In this document: piece after piece, positions 9,277-17,983 of the stretch
How the letters are laid out: each line of letters begins with the position of its first letter
Position numbering within the stretch: position 1 is the stretch's first letter
Assembly: GCF_014655595.1 (NCBI RefSeq)
Contig: NZ_BNBL01000003.1
Location: 317,877 to 381,876, forward strand
Reading direction: 5' to 3'
DNA length: 64,000 nt
Source: Streptomyces griseocarneus
GTDB taxonomy: Bacteria > Actinomycetota > Actinomycetes > Streptomycetales > Streptomycetaceae
Translations under genes and position numbers: made by a program
Notes under the pieces: generated by a model
What the model was told of the DNA's origin: nothing
The model's database searches: none
What the model saw: the letters and a program-made list of their open reading frames with translations, nothing else

Positions 9277-9935
9277 TGCGTCTCGTCATCGCCCGTTGCT
9301 CCGTGGACTACGCGGGCCGGCTCACCGCCCACCTGCCCTCCGCCCCCCGCCTCATTCTGGTGAAGGCGGACGGCAGCGTCTCGATCCACGCCGACGACAG
9401 GGCCTACAAGCCCCTGAACTGGATGTCGCCGCCGTGCACCCTCAAGGAGGGCGACGGAGTCTGGACGGTGATCAACAAGGCGGGCGAGAAGCTCATCATC
9501 ACCATGGAGGAGGTCCTGCACGACTCCTCGCACGAGCTGGGCGTGGACCCCGGCCTGATCAAGGACGGCGTGGAGGCGCACCTCCAGGAGCTCCTGGCGG
9601 ACCGCATCGAGACCCTCGGCGAGGGCTACACCCTCATCCGCCGCGAATACCCCACGGCCATCGGCCCGGTGGACATCCTCTGCCGCGACGCGGACGGCGC
9701 GACGGTGGCCGTGGAGCTCAAGCGGCGCGGCGAGATCGACGGTGTGGAGCAGCTCACCCGCTACCTCGAGCTCCTCAACCGCGACCCGCACCTGGCCCCC
9801 GTGCGCGGCATCTTCGCCGCCCAGGAGATCAAGCCCCAGGCCCGCGTGCTCGCCACGGACCGCGGCATCGGCTGCGTCGTCCTGGACTACGACGCGCTGC
9901 GCGGCATCGAGGACGACAAGCTGCGGCTGTTCTGA
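9276..9935 (+). CDS. nucS: NucS/EndoMS mismatch-specific endonuclease
   Basis: This 219-residue protein is full length for NucS, the enzyme that replaces MutS-MutL mismatch repair in actinobacteria by cutting both strands at mismatches. The C-terminal nuclease core shows the PD-(D/E)XK pattern: Asp133 in GPVDILCRD, Glu147 and Lys149 in VAVELKRRG, and Gln159. The chain ends in KLRLF, a beta-clamp-binding type motif known to link NucS to the replication sliding clamp. It is monocistronic, bounded downstream by a perfect 14-bp terminator stem. Confidence 0.95.
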   Translation: MRLVIARCSVDYAGRLTAHLPSAPRLILVKADGSVSIHADDRAYKPLNWMSPPCTLKEGDGVWTVINKAGEKLIITMEEVLHDSSHELGVDPGLIKDGVEAHLQELLADRIETLGEGYTLIRREYPTAIGPVDILCRDADGATVAVELKRRGEIDGVEQLTRYLELLNRDPHLAPVRGIFAAQEIKPQARVLATDRGIGCVVLDYDALRGIEDDKLRLF

Positions 9936-9981
9936 CCGGCCGGCCGCCCGGACCTCTCCGGGCGGCCGCCGCACGACGCGA

Positions 9982-10014
9982 AAGAGGGCCCGTACGGTGC
10001 GTACGGGCCCTCTT
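9982..10014. terminator. Bidirectional terminator between nucS and the STAND-like gene
   Basis: A perfect 14-bp inverted repeat (AAGAGGGCCCGTAC, 9982-9995, and its complement, 10001-10014) with a 5-nt loop lies between two convergent genes. Short T-rich flanks on both sides suit termination in either direction. Confidence 0.85.
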
Positions 10015-10039
10015 CGCGTGGGCGCGGGGCGCAAGACCC

Positions 10040-12685
10040 CTAAGCGACCGGAGTGCCGCTGCCCGTGGAGCCGCCTGTGGAGCCGCCGCCCGTGGCGGTC
10101 CCGCCCGGGGCGGGGCCGCTCGCCGAGTTGGAGCTGGCGCCCGTGGGGGGCTGGGGGGCCTTGGTCGGGGGCTCGGGGGGCGTGGTGGTCGGGGGCTTGT
10201 CCTCGGTCTTCGTGGGCGTGGGCGGCGTCGGCCTGGGGCTCTCCCCGCCGCCGGGCGAGCGGGTCGGGCTCTGCGAGGGCCGGCCGGGCGTGGGCGACTG
10301 CGTGGCCGGGCCGCCGCTGCCGGACGCGGACGGCGAGGCACTGCCGGACGCGCCGGGCGAGCTGGGCGTCCCGCTGGCCCCGGGCGACTGGCCGGGCTTG
10401 CCCGCGTGGCCGGGCACCTGCGGGTGCCCGCTCTCGCCCGGCGCCGGCTCGTCGGCGCTCAGCCCGCCGCCGCCGTCCTGCTGCGATGCCGACTGGCCCG
10501 GCTTGACCGTCTCCGAGCGGTCGCCGTCCTTGCCGCCCGTGGTGGCGCCGAGGGTGACGACGGTGCCGAGGACGGCGGCGAGGAGGGCGCCCGCGCCCGC
10601 CGCGAGGAGGTTGCGCCGGTTGCCGCCCGCCATGAGCTTGTGCGCCCACGATCCCCGGCCCAGCGGGCCGCGGCGCGGGGGCGCGGACGGGCCGGGCACC
10701 GCCGGTGCGGCGGCCGCCGGGGCACCGGCCGCGGCCGGCACGCGGCTGACGATCGCGGTCGTGGCGTCGGTGGGCTGCGGCCGGGCGGGACGCGCCGTGG
10801 CCGGCTTGGCCGGGGGCGCGGCGGACTCCTCGCTGCGGGCGGCCGGGACCTCCTCGCCGGAGGGCGTACGCCCGGGCAGCGGGGGCAGCGGCGGTACGGC
10901 CGTGGAGCCCGTGCGCGCCGGGCCGCCGCCCGGCACGGTCCGGGCGCCCATCGCCAGGCCCGAGCGGTCGGCGACGAGGGCCAGCGCCCGGCGTCCGGCG
11001 ACCGCGCCGCGCCTGTCGGCGAGCACGCCGCGCAGCCCGATGGAGGCCTCCAGCTCCGCACGGGCCCGGTCGAGGTTGCCGGTGCACAGCGCCAGCACGC
11101 CCAACTCGTGGTGGAAATACGCTTCTTCGCCGACTTCGCCGGCCAGGCGTGCGGCCTCCTGGCCGGCGCGCAGGCTGCGTTCCCAGGCGCCCCAGTGCAG
11201 CGCCGCCGCGAAGGCCGGTGCGGCGGTACGGGCGAGCAGCACCGCGGCGGCCCGGTGCCCGGCGTCGCCGTCGGCGATGAGGGCGCCGAGCGCGGCGAGG
11301 ATCGCCTCGCCCTCCACGGCGATCCGCTCGGGGGTGACGGAGGGGTGCCCGGCCCACCAGGCGTAGTGCTGGGCGGCGGAGTGCGCCCGGGCGGCGGCCT
11401 CGTCGCCGTAGCCCTCGGCGAGGAGCTGCTCGGCCACGCCGGCCGCCAGCCGGTAGTGGGCGCCGACGGGGGTGATCAGTCCGCAGGCGAGGAGGTCGCC
11501 GACGGCAGCGTCGGCGTGGGTGTCGCCGGCCAGGGCGGGCAGGTGCGCCTGGTGGGGCATCTCGCCGCCGAGCGCGACGGCGAAGCGCAGGGCGTCCCGG
11601 GCGGCCTCGCCCAGCCGGGAGGCGAGCAGGGCGGCGGGGGCCGCCGCCTCGGCGAGGGTGGGCAGCGGTGCGGTCCGCCCGTCGCCCTCGCCGTCGCCCG
11701 CGGCCTCGGCGGCGGCCGCCGCGTAGGGCCGCTCGGCGAAGACGCCGAACTCGTCGGCGGCGGGGGGCTGGGAGGTGAGCTCGTCCAGCTGCCGCAGCAG
11801 CGCGCCGGCCTGGACGAACCGCAGCGGCAGGCCCTCGGACTCGAACCACAGGTCCGCGGCCCAGCCGGCCTCCTCGTCCGTGAGCGGCCGGTCGACGGCC
11901 AGCTCCAGCAGCTCCAGGCAGCCGGTGCGGTCGAGTCCGCCGAGGAAGACCTCTTCCACGTGCGAGTCGGTGGAGGGCGCGGCGACGTCGGGGGTGGCGG
12001 CGAGGAGGAAGGCGCACTCGGGTGTGGCGTCGAGGAGTTCGTCGAGCGCGGCGCCGCCGAACTCGAGGTCGTCGAGGACGACCACGGCGCCGATCTCGTG
12101 CACGGCGGCCAGCAACTCGCCCCGCTCCAGGCGGTGCAGCGGCGCGTGGTGGACGGCGGTGAAGAGGTCGTGGAGCAGGTCGGCCGGCGTGCGGCGGTAG
12201 CCGCTGAGCCGGACGACGCCGTCGGGCGCCAGGCCCGCGCAGTCCTCGGCGATGGCGTCCAGCAGGACGCTGCGGCCGGCCCCGGAGGGCCCGGTCAGCC
12301 GCACCGAGCGGCCGCGGGAGAGCAGCCGGCCCAGGCGCTCGCGCTCCTCCGTGCGCCCCACCAGGGGCAGATCGGGACCGGTCCGGCGGGCGGGCGGCGG
12401 GGGCGCGGCGGCGCGGCGCAGGCCGTCGCGCCGCTCGGGGCCGTGGCGCTCCGGTCTGGCGGGCAGGGCGCCGGGCGGGCAGGGCTCTATCTCGCTGCCG
12501 TCGACGGGGTTGACGGTGAGGAGGTAGTCACCGGTGACGAGCTGGACGACGCGGACCGGACCCTGTGCGGCGGGGGCCTCCGGTGTCGCGGCGGCCTCGC
12601 GCGGCGGGCGCTGCGGGGCGCCCGTCTCGTCGGGAGTCCGCTCGTCGTCGTGGAATTCCTCGGATCCGCGGTTCGTCGGGTCCAT
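10040..12685 (-). CDS. Membrane-anchored STAND-like ATPase with Pro/Ser/Gly-rich extracytoplasmic tail
   Basis: This 881-residue protein begins with a disordered 100 residues. A P-loop NTPase follows: Walker A GPSGAGRS (132-139) with Arg in place of the usual Lys, and Walker B VVVLDD (201-206). A long Ala-rich helical region (about 330-600) resembles the repeat part of STAND/AfsR-like proteins. A basic stretch and one hydrophobic segment come next (near residues 688-712, LLAAGAGALLAAVLGTVV), then about 170 residues of low-complexity Ser/Pro/Gly/Thr outside the membrane. No DNA-binding domain is visible. It corresponds to a conserved Streptomyces ATP-binding protein at this locus. The role is unknown; signalling across the membrane is an inference. 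Confidence 0.75.
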   Translation of the reverse strand: MDPTNRGSEEFHDDERTPDETGAPQRPPREAAATPEAPAAQGPVRVVQLVTGDYLLTVNPVDGSEIEPCPPGALPARPERHGPERRDGLRRAAAPPPPARRTGPDLPLVGRTEERERLGRLLSRGRSVRLTGPSGAGRSVLLDAIAEDCAGLAPDGVVRLSGYRRTPADLLHDLFTAVHHAPLHRLERGELLAAVHEIGAVVVLDDLEFGGAALDELLDATPECAFLLAATPDVAAPSTDSHVEEVFLGGLDRTGCLELLELAVDRPLTDEEAGWAADLWFESEGLPLRFVQAGALLRQLDELTSQPPAADEFGVFAERPYAAAAAEAAGDGEGDGRTAPLPTLAEAAAPAALLASRLGEAARDALRFAVALGGEMPHQAHLPALAGDTHADAAVGDLLACGLITPVGAHYRLAAGVAEQLLAEGYGDEAAARAHSAAQHYAWWAGHPSVTPERIAVEGEAILAALGALIADGDAGHRAAAVLLARTAAPAFAAALHWGAWERSLRAGQEAARLAGEVGEEAYFHHELGVLALCTGNLDRARAELEASIGLRGVLADRRGAVAGRRALALVADRSGLAMGARTVPGGGPARTGSTAVPPLPPLPGRTPSGEEVPAARSEESAAPPAKPATARPARPQPTDATTAIVSRVPAAAGAPAAAAPAVPGPSAPPRRGPLGRGSWAHKLMAGGNRRNLLAAGAGALLAAVLGTVVTLGATTGGKDGDRSETVKPGQSASQQDGGGGLSADEPAPGESGHPQVPGHAGKPGQSPGASGTPSSPGASGSASPSASGSGGPATQSPTPGRPSQSPTRSPGGGESPRPTPPTPTKTEDKPPTTTPPEPPTKAPQPPTGASSNSASGPAPGGTATGGGSTGGSTGSGTPVA

Positions 12686-12963
12686 GGTTCAGAGCCCCCA
12701 AGATGCGTGGCGTGCCGTCGTGCCCTCCGGCCTGTCCGCACTCCTTCGACCTCCGGCCGGGAGCTGTCCGGGCCGTCGATTCCGGTCCGGTGCCCGCCGT
12801 GGGCTTTCGTAGGCGGCGGGAAACCGAACAGACCTTGCCACAGTATCTACGACGGGGAGGGTGCCACGGCGCCACGGGACGTCACAGTCTCATGAGGATC
12901 GGGGCACTCGGGCCTCGAGGGGCTCACCGGGCCCGTCCGGCGCCCCGTGGCACACGAGGGGTC

Positions 12964-13287
12964 TCACACGCGCGGCAGGGGGCGCCGGGGGCAGTCCTCC
13001 TCGATGGCGAGGATGCGGTGCAGCCGCGTGGCCACCAGGAGGCGCTGCATCCGGTCCGGCACCCCGCGCAGGACGAGCCGCCGGCCGGTGCGGCCGGCGC
13101 GGCGGTGGGCGCCCATGATGACGCCGAGGCCGGTGGCGTCCCAGGAGTCCAGCTCGGTCAGGTCCAGGACGAGGTCGCCCCGGCCGCCGTCCAGGGCGGA
13201 GTGCAGGACCGTACGGGCGTCCGCCGCGCTGCGGACGTCGAGGCGGCCCCCGACGACCAGTTCGGCGTGATCGCCCCTGATGTGCAT
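12964..13287 (-). CDS. STAS-domain anti-sigma factor antagonist-like protein
   Basis: The 107 residues are one STAS domain of the SpoIIAA/RsbV type. The motif that holds the phosphorylatable serine in SpoIIAA (DSSGLGV) reads DATGLGV here, so Thr52 is the likely phosphosite. Such proteins bind anti-sigma kinases when unphosphorylated and release sigma factors. No cognate kinase or sigma gene is adjacent, so it is an orphan partner. The 278 nt between this gene and the downstream STAND-like gene hold nothing else I can identify. Some STAS proteins serve other sensory complexes. Confidence 0.82.
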   Translation of the reverse strand: MHIRGDHAELVVGGRLDVRSAADARTVLHSALDGGRGDLVLDLTELDSWDATGLGVIMGAHRRAGRTGRRLVLRGVPDRMQRLLVATRLHRILAIEEDCPRRPLPRV

Positions 13288-13378
13288 ATGCGCTCCCGGG
13301 AGTGGTGCCTGATGTGGATGTGGCTCTAAAGAACTGACTGCCTCTCACACCACAAAGTTGCCGCCTTCAGGCGAACCA

Positions 13379-13412
13379 ATACCAAGTTCACCCTGGTGGG
13401 TGAACTTGGTAT
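13379..13412 (-). terminator. Intrinsic terminator downstream of the 3-hydroxybutyryl-CoA dehydrogenase gene
   Basis: A perfect 15-bp stem (ATACCAAGTTCACCC and its complement) closes a 4-nt TGGT loop 11 nt beyond the stop codon. It separates this gene from the STAS gene that follows on the same strand. Confidence 0.85.
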
Positions 13413-13423
13413 CAATCCGGCCG

Positions 13424-14272
13424 TCAGTGCTGGTAAAAGCCCTGGCCGCTCTTGCGGCCGAGGTCGCCGGCGTCGACCATGCGGCGCATGATCTCCGGCG
13501 GGGCGAACTTCTCGTCCTGGCACTCGGTGTAGATGTTGCCCGTGGCGTGCATGAGGATGTCGATGCCCGTCAGGTCGGCGGTCGCCAGCGGCCCCATGGC
13601 GTGCCCGAAGCCCAGCTTGCAGGCGATGTCGATGTCCTCGGCGCTGGCCACGCCCGACTCGTACAGCTTGGCCGCCTCCACCACCAGCGCGGAGATCAGG
13701 CGGGTGGTGACGAAGCCGGCGACGTCGCGGTTGACGACGATGCAGGTCTTGCCGACGCCCTCGGCGAACTCCCGGGCCTTGGCGAGCGTTTCGTCGCTGG
13801 TCTTGTAGCCGCGCACCAGCTCGCACAGCTGCATCATGGGAACGGGCGAGAAGAAGTGCGCGCCCACGACGCGCTCGGGGCGCTGCGTGGCGGCCGCGAT
13901 CTTGGTGATCGGGATGGCGGAGGTGTTGGAGGCGAGGACGGTCTCGTCCTTCACCAGCCCGTCCAGGGTGCGGAAGATGTCCCGCTTGGTGTCGATGTCC
14001 TCGAACACCGCCTCGACGACGATGTCGGCGTCGGCGGCCGCGTCGAGATCCGTGGTCGTGGTGATCCGGGCCAGCGCCTGCTCGGCGGCCGCGGCCTCCA
14101 GCTTCCCCTTGGAGACGAACTTCTCGTACGAGGCCTTGATGCCGTCCGTACCGCGCTTGAGCGCCGCGTCGGTGACGTCCCGCAGCACGACGTCCCACCC
14201 GGCCTGGGCGGAGACCTGCGCGATCCCGGAGCCCATCAGTCCGGCGCCGATGACGGCGAGCTTCTTGGCCAC
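13424..14272 (-). CDS. 3-hydroxybutyryl-CoA dehydrogenase
   Basis: This 282-residue protein is full length for the short NAD(P)-dependent 3-hydroxyacyl-CoA dehydrogenases. The Rossmann motif GAGLMGSG lies at residues 9-16, the catalytic His in GAHFFSPV, and NTSAIPI precedes it. The enzyme interconverts acetoacetyl-CoA and 3-hydroxybutyryl-CoA in butyrate/PHB metabolism and in ethylmalonyl-CoA precursor supply. I chose the GTG at 14272 (protein MAKKLAVIG), preceded by AAGGGGA; an adjacent GTG one codon upstream is equally possible. The open frame reaches further upstream to 14425, but that part has no family similarity. Confidence 0.9.
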   Translation of the reverse strand: MAKKLAVIGAGLMGSGIAQVSAQAGWDVVLRDVTDAALKRGTDGIKASYEKFVSKGKLEAAAAEQALARITTTTDLDAAADADIVVEAVFEDIDTKRDIFRTLDGLVKDETVLASNTSAIPITKIAAATQRPERVVGAHFFSPVPMMQLCELVRGYKTSDETLAKAREFAEGVGKTCIVVNRDVAGFVTTRLISALVVEAAKLYESGVASAEDIDIACKLGFGHAMGPLATADLTGIDILMHATGNIYTECQDEKFAPPEIMRRMVDAGDLGRKSGQGFYQH

Positions 14273-14503
14273 CACTGTCCCCTTACTCCCTGTGCATGTA
14301 TCTGTGCATTCACGCCTCTCCGCCCGGAGATTAGCGCCCGTCGGCGCACGTGTGGGCAGTAAGAGATGCGCGTCACGTCCCAGATGACGGACGTCACACC
14401 GAGACGGCCACGGGGTATGCCCCACGGTGCAGTTGGGTCACTTCCGTCACACTGATCACAGGTTGGGGCGCGGCGCGGGCGGCCCGCGCGGGCGGTGCGT
14501 GGC

Positions 14504-14517
14504 TAGGCTCGTACCCA
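14504..14517 (+). promoter_or_regulatory. Putative -10 box of a leaderless promoter for the adenosyltransferase
   Basis: TAGGCT (14504-14509) ends 7 nt before the ATG at 14517 and no ribosome-binding site intervenes, as in other leaderless Streptomyces genes. Confidence 0.45.
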
Positions 14518-15089
14518 TGGTCAATCTGACGCGCATCTACACCCGCACCGGCGACGACGGCACGACCGCACTCGGTGACATGAGCCGCACCGTCAAGACC
14601 GACACCCGCATCGCGGCGTACGCCGACGCGAACGAGGCGAACGCCGCGATCGGGGTGGCCATCGCGCTCGGTCAGCTGCCGGCGGAGGTCGTCAAGGTGC
14701 TCGTACGGGTCCAGAACGACCTCTTCGACGTGGGCGCGGACCTGGCGACCCCGGTCGTGGAGGAGCCCAAATACCCGCCGCTGCGGGTGGAGCAGTCCTA
14801 CATCGACAAGCTCGAGGCGGACTGCGACCGCTTCCTCGAGGACCTGGAGAAGCTCCGCAGCTTCATCCTGCCGGGCGGCACGCCGGGCGCCGCCCTGCTG
14901 CACCAGGCCTGCACGGTGGTCCGCCGGGCCGAGCGCTCCACGTGGGCGGCGCTGGAGATGCACGGCGACATCATGAACCACCTGACGGCCACCTACCTCA
15001 ACCGCCTCTCGGACCTGCTGTTCATTCTCGCCAGGACGGCGAACAAGGACCTCGGCGACATCCTGTGGGTGCCCGGCGAGAACCGCTGA
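14517..15089 (+). CDS. PduO-type corrinoid (cob(I)alamin) adenosyltransferase
   Basis: This 190-residue protein has the family's N-terminal ATP-binding motif TRTGDDGTT (residues 9-17) and the C-terminal RRAERS...LNRLSDLLFILAR signature. It transfers the adenosyl group of ATP to cobalamin to make coenzyme B12, needed for methylmalonyl-CoA mutase, ribonucleotide reductase and related enzymes. The frame is open further upstream, but the ATG at 14517 matches the start of the family and sits in a leaderless promoter layout. Transcribed divergently from the dehydrogenase gene. Confidence 0.92.
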   Translation: MVNLTRIYTRTGDDGTTALGDMSRTVKTDTRIAAYADANEANAAIGVAIALGQLPAEVVKVLVRVQNDLFDVGADLATPVVEEPKYPPLRVEQSYIDKLEADCDRFLEDLEKLRSFILPGGTPGAALLHQACTVVRRAERSTWAALEMHGDIMNHLTATYLNRLSDLLFILARTANKDLGDILWVPGENR

Positions 15090-15121
15090 GGCGGATGAGA
15101 ACCGCTGACGCGGATGGAAGA

Positions 15122-15154
15122 CCGGGGAGACGGGGGGCCGCTCCGTCTCCCCGG
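15122..15154. terminator. Bidirectional terminator between the adenosyltransferase gene and chiC
   Basis: A 12-bp perfect stem (CCGGGGAGACGG at 15122-15133 with its complement at 15143-15154) lies in the 85-nt gap between these convergent genes. Confidence 0.8.
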
Positions 15155-15174
15155 CCGCTTGGGGGTGGGCAGGG

Positions 15175-17244
15175 CTACCGGAGCCCGTCGTCCACGGCCT
15201 TCATGAGCGTTCCGCCGTCTCCCGACATCTCCCAGATCATCACGCCGCCGAGCCTCTTCGTCTTCAGCCAGGCCGTCTTCTTCCCGATGGACCAGGCGTC
15301 GTCGAAGGTCCACCACTGGCCGCCCGCGCCCGTGTAGCCGTACGTGGCGACCGACGTCTCGTCGTGGCGGACGGTCAGGTTGGGGACGGACGCGAGGAGG
15401 TTGTCGTAGCCGCGGGTGCCGGCCTCCTCGGGGAACTGGCCGGGGGCCGCGCCGCCCGCGCTCTGCCAGGCGCCGTTCGCGCCGCCGTCGGCGACCTGCT
15501 GCCAGCCGCGGCCGTAGAAGGCCAGCCCCAGGACGACCTTGCGGGGTTCGACGCCGGCGTCGAGATAGGTCCGCACGGTGGTGTCCACGCTGAACTTCGT
15601 GGTGTACGGGTCCTTGGGGTCCTCGAACAGATTGCCCTGGTGTCCCGTGCGATTCGGCTCCCAGCTGTTGTCGCTGCCCGAGCCGTGGAAGTCGTAGCCC
15701 TGGACGTTGGCGAAGTCCATGGAGTCCAGGACGCTGGGCGTGCCGTCTTTGGTGGTGATGTCCCAGCCCGCTTCGATCTTGGCAGGGTCGGCCGGGGTGA
15801 AGGCGGTCAGCAGGTACTTCTTCCCGGTCGTGGAGCTCAGCGCGTCGAGCTGGCGGCGGAACTCCGCGAACAGCAGGGTGTTGTTGGCCTTGTCGTCCTT
15901 GGAGACGTGGTTGCCGGCGTGGCCCTCGGAACCCGGCCACTCCCAGTCGATGTCGAAGCCGTCGAAGATGCCGGCGGCGACGCCCGCCCCGCCGCGACCG
16001 TTCGTCGCGGGCAGGTTCCCCTTGATGTACATGTCGATGCAGGACTTCACGAACTTCTGCCGCGAGGCGTCGGTCCTGGCGACGTCGGAGAAGTACTTGC
16101 TGTAGGTCCAGCCCCCGATGGACATGTTGATCTTCAGCTTGGGGTGCTTGGCCTTGAGCTTCTTCAGCTGGTTGAAGTTCCCGGCCAGCGGCTGGTCCCA
16201 GGTGTCGCCCACGCCGTCGACGGACTCGCCGGCGCCGAAGCCCTTCTCGTAGTCGGCCCAGGAGTCACCGGCGCCGTCGCCCTGGGAGGGGTCCTGGGGG
16301 TTGGGCGTGGTGGCCTTGGTGACGCCGTTGAGACAGGTGAGATTGACCGGATCGATGTTGGAGAAGGCGTAGTTGATGTGGGTGAGCCGGGCGGCGGCCC
16401 CCGTGGTGTCGAGGGACTTCACCGTGTAGCCGCGCCCGTAGATGCCCCACTGCACGAAGTAGCCCGCCTTGACGGCGTCCGTGCCCGGCTGGGGATCGCC
16501 GCCCCCGCCCGTGGTCCGCACGTTGAGCGGGGCGCTGGCGGGGCCGGTCTGGTCGGCGGTGTCGCGGGCGACGACCGTGTAGGTGTAGTCGGTGCCGGCG
16601 CTCAGGCCGGTGTCGGTGTGGGCGAGCTTGGCGACGGTGGCGACCTTGGCCTTGCCGCGGTAGACGTCGTAGTTCTTGACGCCCTTGTCGTCCGTGGCCG
16701 CGCCCCACTTGAGGGAGACGCTGTCGGCGGTGACGGAAGCGGCGGTGGGGGTGCCCGGGGCGCCGGGCGGGCTGTCGGACGGCGATCCGCCGTCGCAGGA
16801 GCCGCCGTTGATCCGGCAGCCGGAGGGCTCGCCGTCGCCGGAGCCGACGAAGCCGAAGGTGACGGAGGCGCCGGGCGCGACGGTGCCGTTGTACTCGCGG
16901 TTCCTGGCCGTCACATGCCCTGAGGAGCCGCTGACCAGCGCGTCCCAGTACGAGCTGACGGTGGTGCCGGAGGGGAAGTCCCACTCGACGGTCCAGCCGT
17001 CGAGGGCGGTGGTGCCGGTGTTCTTCACCGTCCACTGCGCCTGGAAGCCCGTCCCCCAGTCGGAGGTCTTGGCGAAGGTCGCCGTGACGGCGGGGGCGGC
17101 AGGGGCGGCGGGGGCGGTATGGGCCGGGGCGGCGAGGCCGACGACGAGGCCGAGGGGGAGCAGCAGGGCGGTGAGCGCCGCGAGCGGGGCTCTGGAGGTG
17201 AGGCGTCCGGGTAATCTTCCGTGTCCCGTGGTTCCTGTGCTCAA
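15175..17244 (-). CDS. chiC: Secreted GH18 chitinase with CBM2 and FnIII domains
   Basis: This 689-residue precursor has a signal peptide of about 45 residues (basic start, hydrophobic core LAALTALLLPLGLVVGLAA, Ala-rich cleavage region). A CBM2-type binding domain follows (about 50-155), then a fibronectin type III domain (about 168-250) and a GH18 catalytic domain. The latter carries the DxxDxDxE motif DGFDIDWEW near residue 430, whose last Glu is the acid/base. It hydrolyses chitin outside the cell. I start it at TTG 17244, 8 nt after a GAGGAG ribosome-binding site; earlier codons read through the promoter. Domain order, neighbouring regulators and promoter match chiC of S. coelicolor. Confidence 0.9.
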   Translation of the reverse strand: MSTGTTGHGRLPGRLTSRAPLAALTALLLPLGLVVGLAAPAHTAPAAPAAPAVTATFAKTSDWGTGFQAQWTVKNTGTTALDGWTVEWDFPSGTTVSSYWDALVSGSSGHVTARNREYNGTVAPGASVTFGFVGSGDGEPSGCRINGGSCDGGSPSDSPPGAPGTPTAASVTADSVSLKWGAATDDKGVKNYDVYRGKAKVATVAKLAHTDTGLSAGTDYTYTVVARDTADQTGPASAPLNVRTTGGGGDPQPGTDAVKAGYFVQWGIYGRGYTVKSLDTTGAAARLTHINYAFSNIDPVNLTCLNGVTKATTPNPQDPSQGDGAGDSWADYEKGFGAGESVDGVGDTWDQPLAGNFNQLKKLKAKHPKLKINMSIGGWTYSKYFSDVARTDASRQKFVKSCIDMYIKGNLPATNGRGGAGVAAGIFDGFDIDWEWPGSEGHAGNHVSKDDKANNTLLFAEFRRQLDALSSTTGKKYLLTAFTPADPAKIEAGWDITTKDGTPSVLDSMDFANVQGYDFHGSGSDNSWEPNRTGHQGNLFEDPKDPYTTKFSVDTTVRTYLDAGVEPRKVVLGLAFYGRGWQQVADGGANGAWQSAGGAAPGQFPEEAGTRGYDNLLASVPNLTVRHDETSVATYGYTGAGGQWWTFDDAWSIGKKTAWLKTKRLGGVMIWEMSGDGGTLMKAVDDGLR

Positions 17245-17298
17245 GGCAAGCTCCTCGGGTGAGGGCCGTACAGGGTGGGGGGTGCGCGTTGTGAGGGG

Positions 17299-17342
17299 AG
17301 CGTAGGAAGGTCCGTACCAATGGTCAAGAGGTCTGGACCAGA
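17299..17342 (-). promoter_or_regulatory. chiC promoter with 12-bp direct repeats and DasR-like site
   Basis: On the minus strand a -35 TTGACC (17327-17322) and -10 TACGCT (17304-17299) are separated by exactly 17 nt. Two 12-bp direct repeats flank the -35: TGGTCCAGACCT (17340-17329) and TGGTACGGACCT (17319-17308). Such repeats are the classic element of Streptomyces chitinase promoters, giving chitin induction and glucose repression. The first repeat lies within a 16-bp imperfect palindrome (17342-17327) matching 13 of 16 positions of the DasR dre consensus as I recall it. The element overlaps the 3' end of the response-regulator gene. Confidence 0.82.
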
Positions 17343-17983
17343 CCCAACTCCCGGGCCAGCACCGCCGCCTGCACCCTGCTGCGCAGCTCCAGCTTCCCCA
17401 GCAGCCGGCTGACATGGGTCTTCACCGTCGCCTCCGCCATGCCCAGCCGTCGCGCGACCTCCGCGTTCGACAGCCCCTCCCCCACGCACGCCAGCACCTC
17501 CCGCTCGCGGCGGGTGAGGACGTCGAGCACGGACGCGTCGGGCGCGCCGGGTGAGCGCACGGGCGTAGGGTGCGCGAACTCCGCGATGAGCCGCCGGGTG
17601 ACGACCGGGGAGATCAGCCCCTCCCCCCGCGCCACCGTGCGCACCGCCGTCACCAGGTCCGCCGCCTCGCTGTCCTTGAGCAGGAACCCCGCGGCGCCCG
17701 CCCGCAGCGCCCCGAAGACGTACTCGTCCAGGTCGAAGGTGGTCAGCACCAGCACGTCGGCGAGGCGCTCGCCGGTGATCAGCCGGGTGGCCGACACCCC
17801 GTCCATGCGCGGCATCTGCACGTCCATCAGCACCAGGTCCGGCCGCAGCTCACGGGCCAGCCGGACGGCCGTCTCGCCGTCGCCCGCCTCCCCGACGACC
17901 TCGATGTCCGCCGCCGAGCGCAGAATGAGCACGAGCCCCGACCGCACGGCGGCCTGGTCCTCGGCGACAACGACACGGATCAT
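17324..17983 (-). CDS. chiR: LuxR-family two-component response regulator
   Basis: The 219 residues comprise an N-terminal receiver domain (acidic pair around Glu8-Asp9, phosphorylatable Asp54 in LMDVQMP, conserved Lys in FLLKDS) and a C-terminal LuxR/NarL-type helix-turn-helix (LTRREREVL...MAEATVKTHVSRLLGKL). The ATG overlaps the kinase stop codon (ATGA). In S. coelicolor the two-component pair directly upstream of chiC is known as ChiS-ChiR and activates chiC; position and orientation match here. Its stop codon lies inside the chiC promoter region. Assignment as ChiR rests on context rather than specific residues. Confidence 0.85.
   Translation of the reverse strand: MIRVVVAEDQAAVRSGLVLILRSAADIEVVGEAGDGETAVRLARELRPDLVLMDVQMPRMDGVSATRLITGERLADVLVLTTFDLDEYVFGALRAGAAGFLLKDSEAADLVTAVRTVARGEGLISPVVTRRLIAEFAHPTPVRSPGAPDASVLDVLTRREREVLACVGEGLSNAEVARRLGMAEATVKTHVSRLLGKLELRSRVQAAVLARELGLVQTS

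Noticed and set aside
10040-10460. Pro/Gly-rich region near 10 kb considered as an independent small plus-strand gene
   Set aside because: It is the low-complexity tail of the minus-strand STAND-like protein; plus-strand frames lack a ribosome-binding site and overlap the terminator region.
9242-12895. Very long plus-strand open frame (1217 codons) opposite the STAND-like gene and across nucS
   Set aside because: Gly/Arg/Ala-biased translation without domains; it is an open shadow caused by GC-rich third positions of the minus-strand gene, and it runs through the terminator at 9982-10014.
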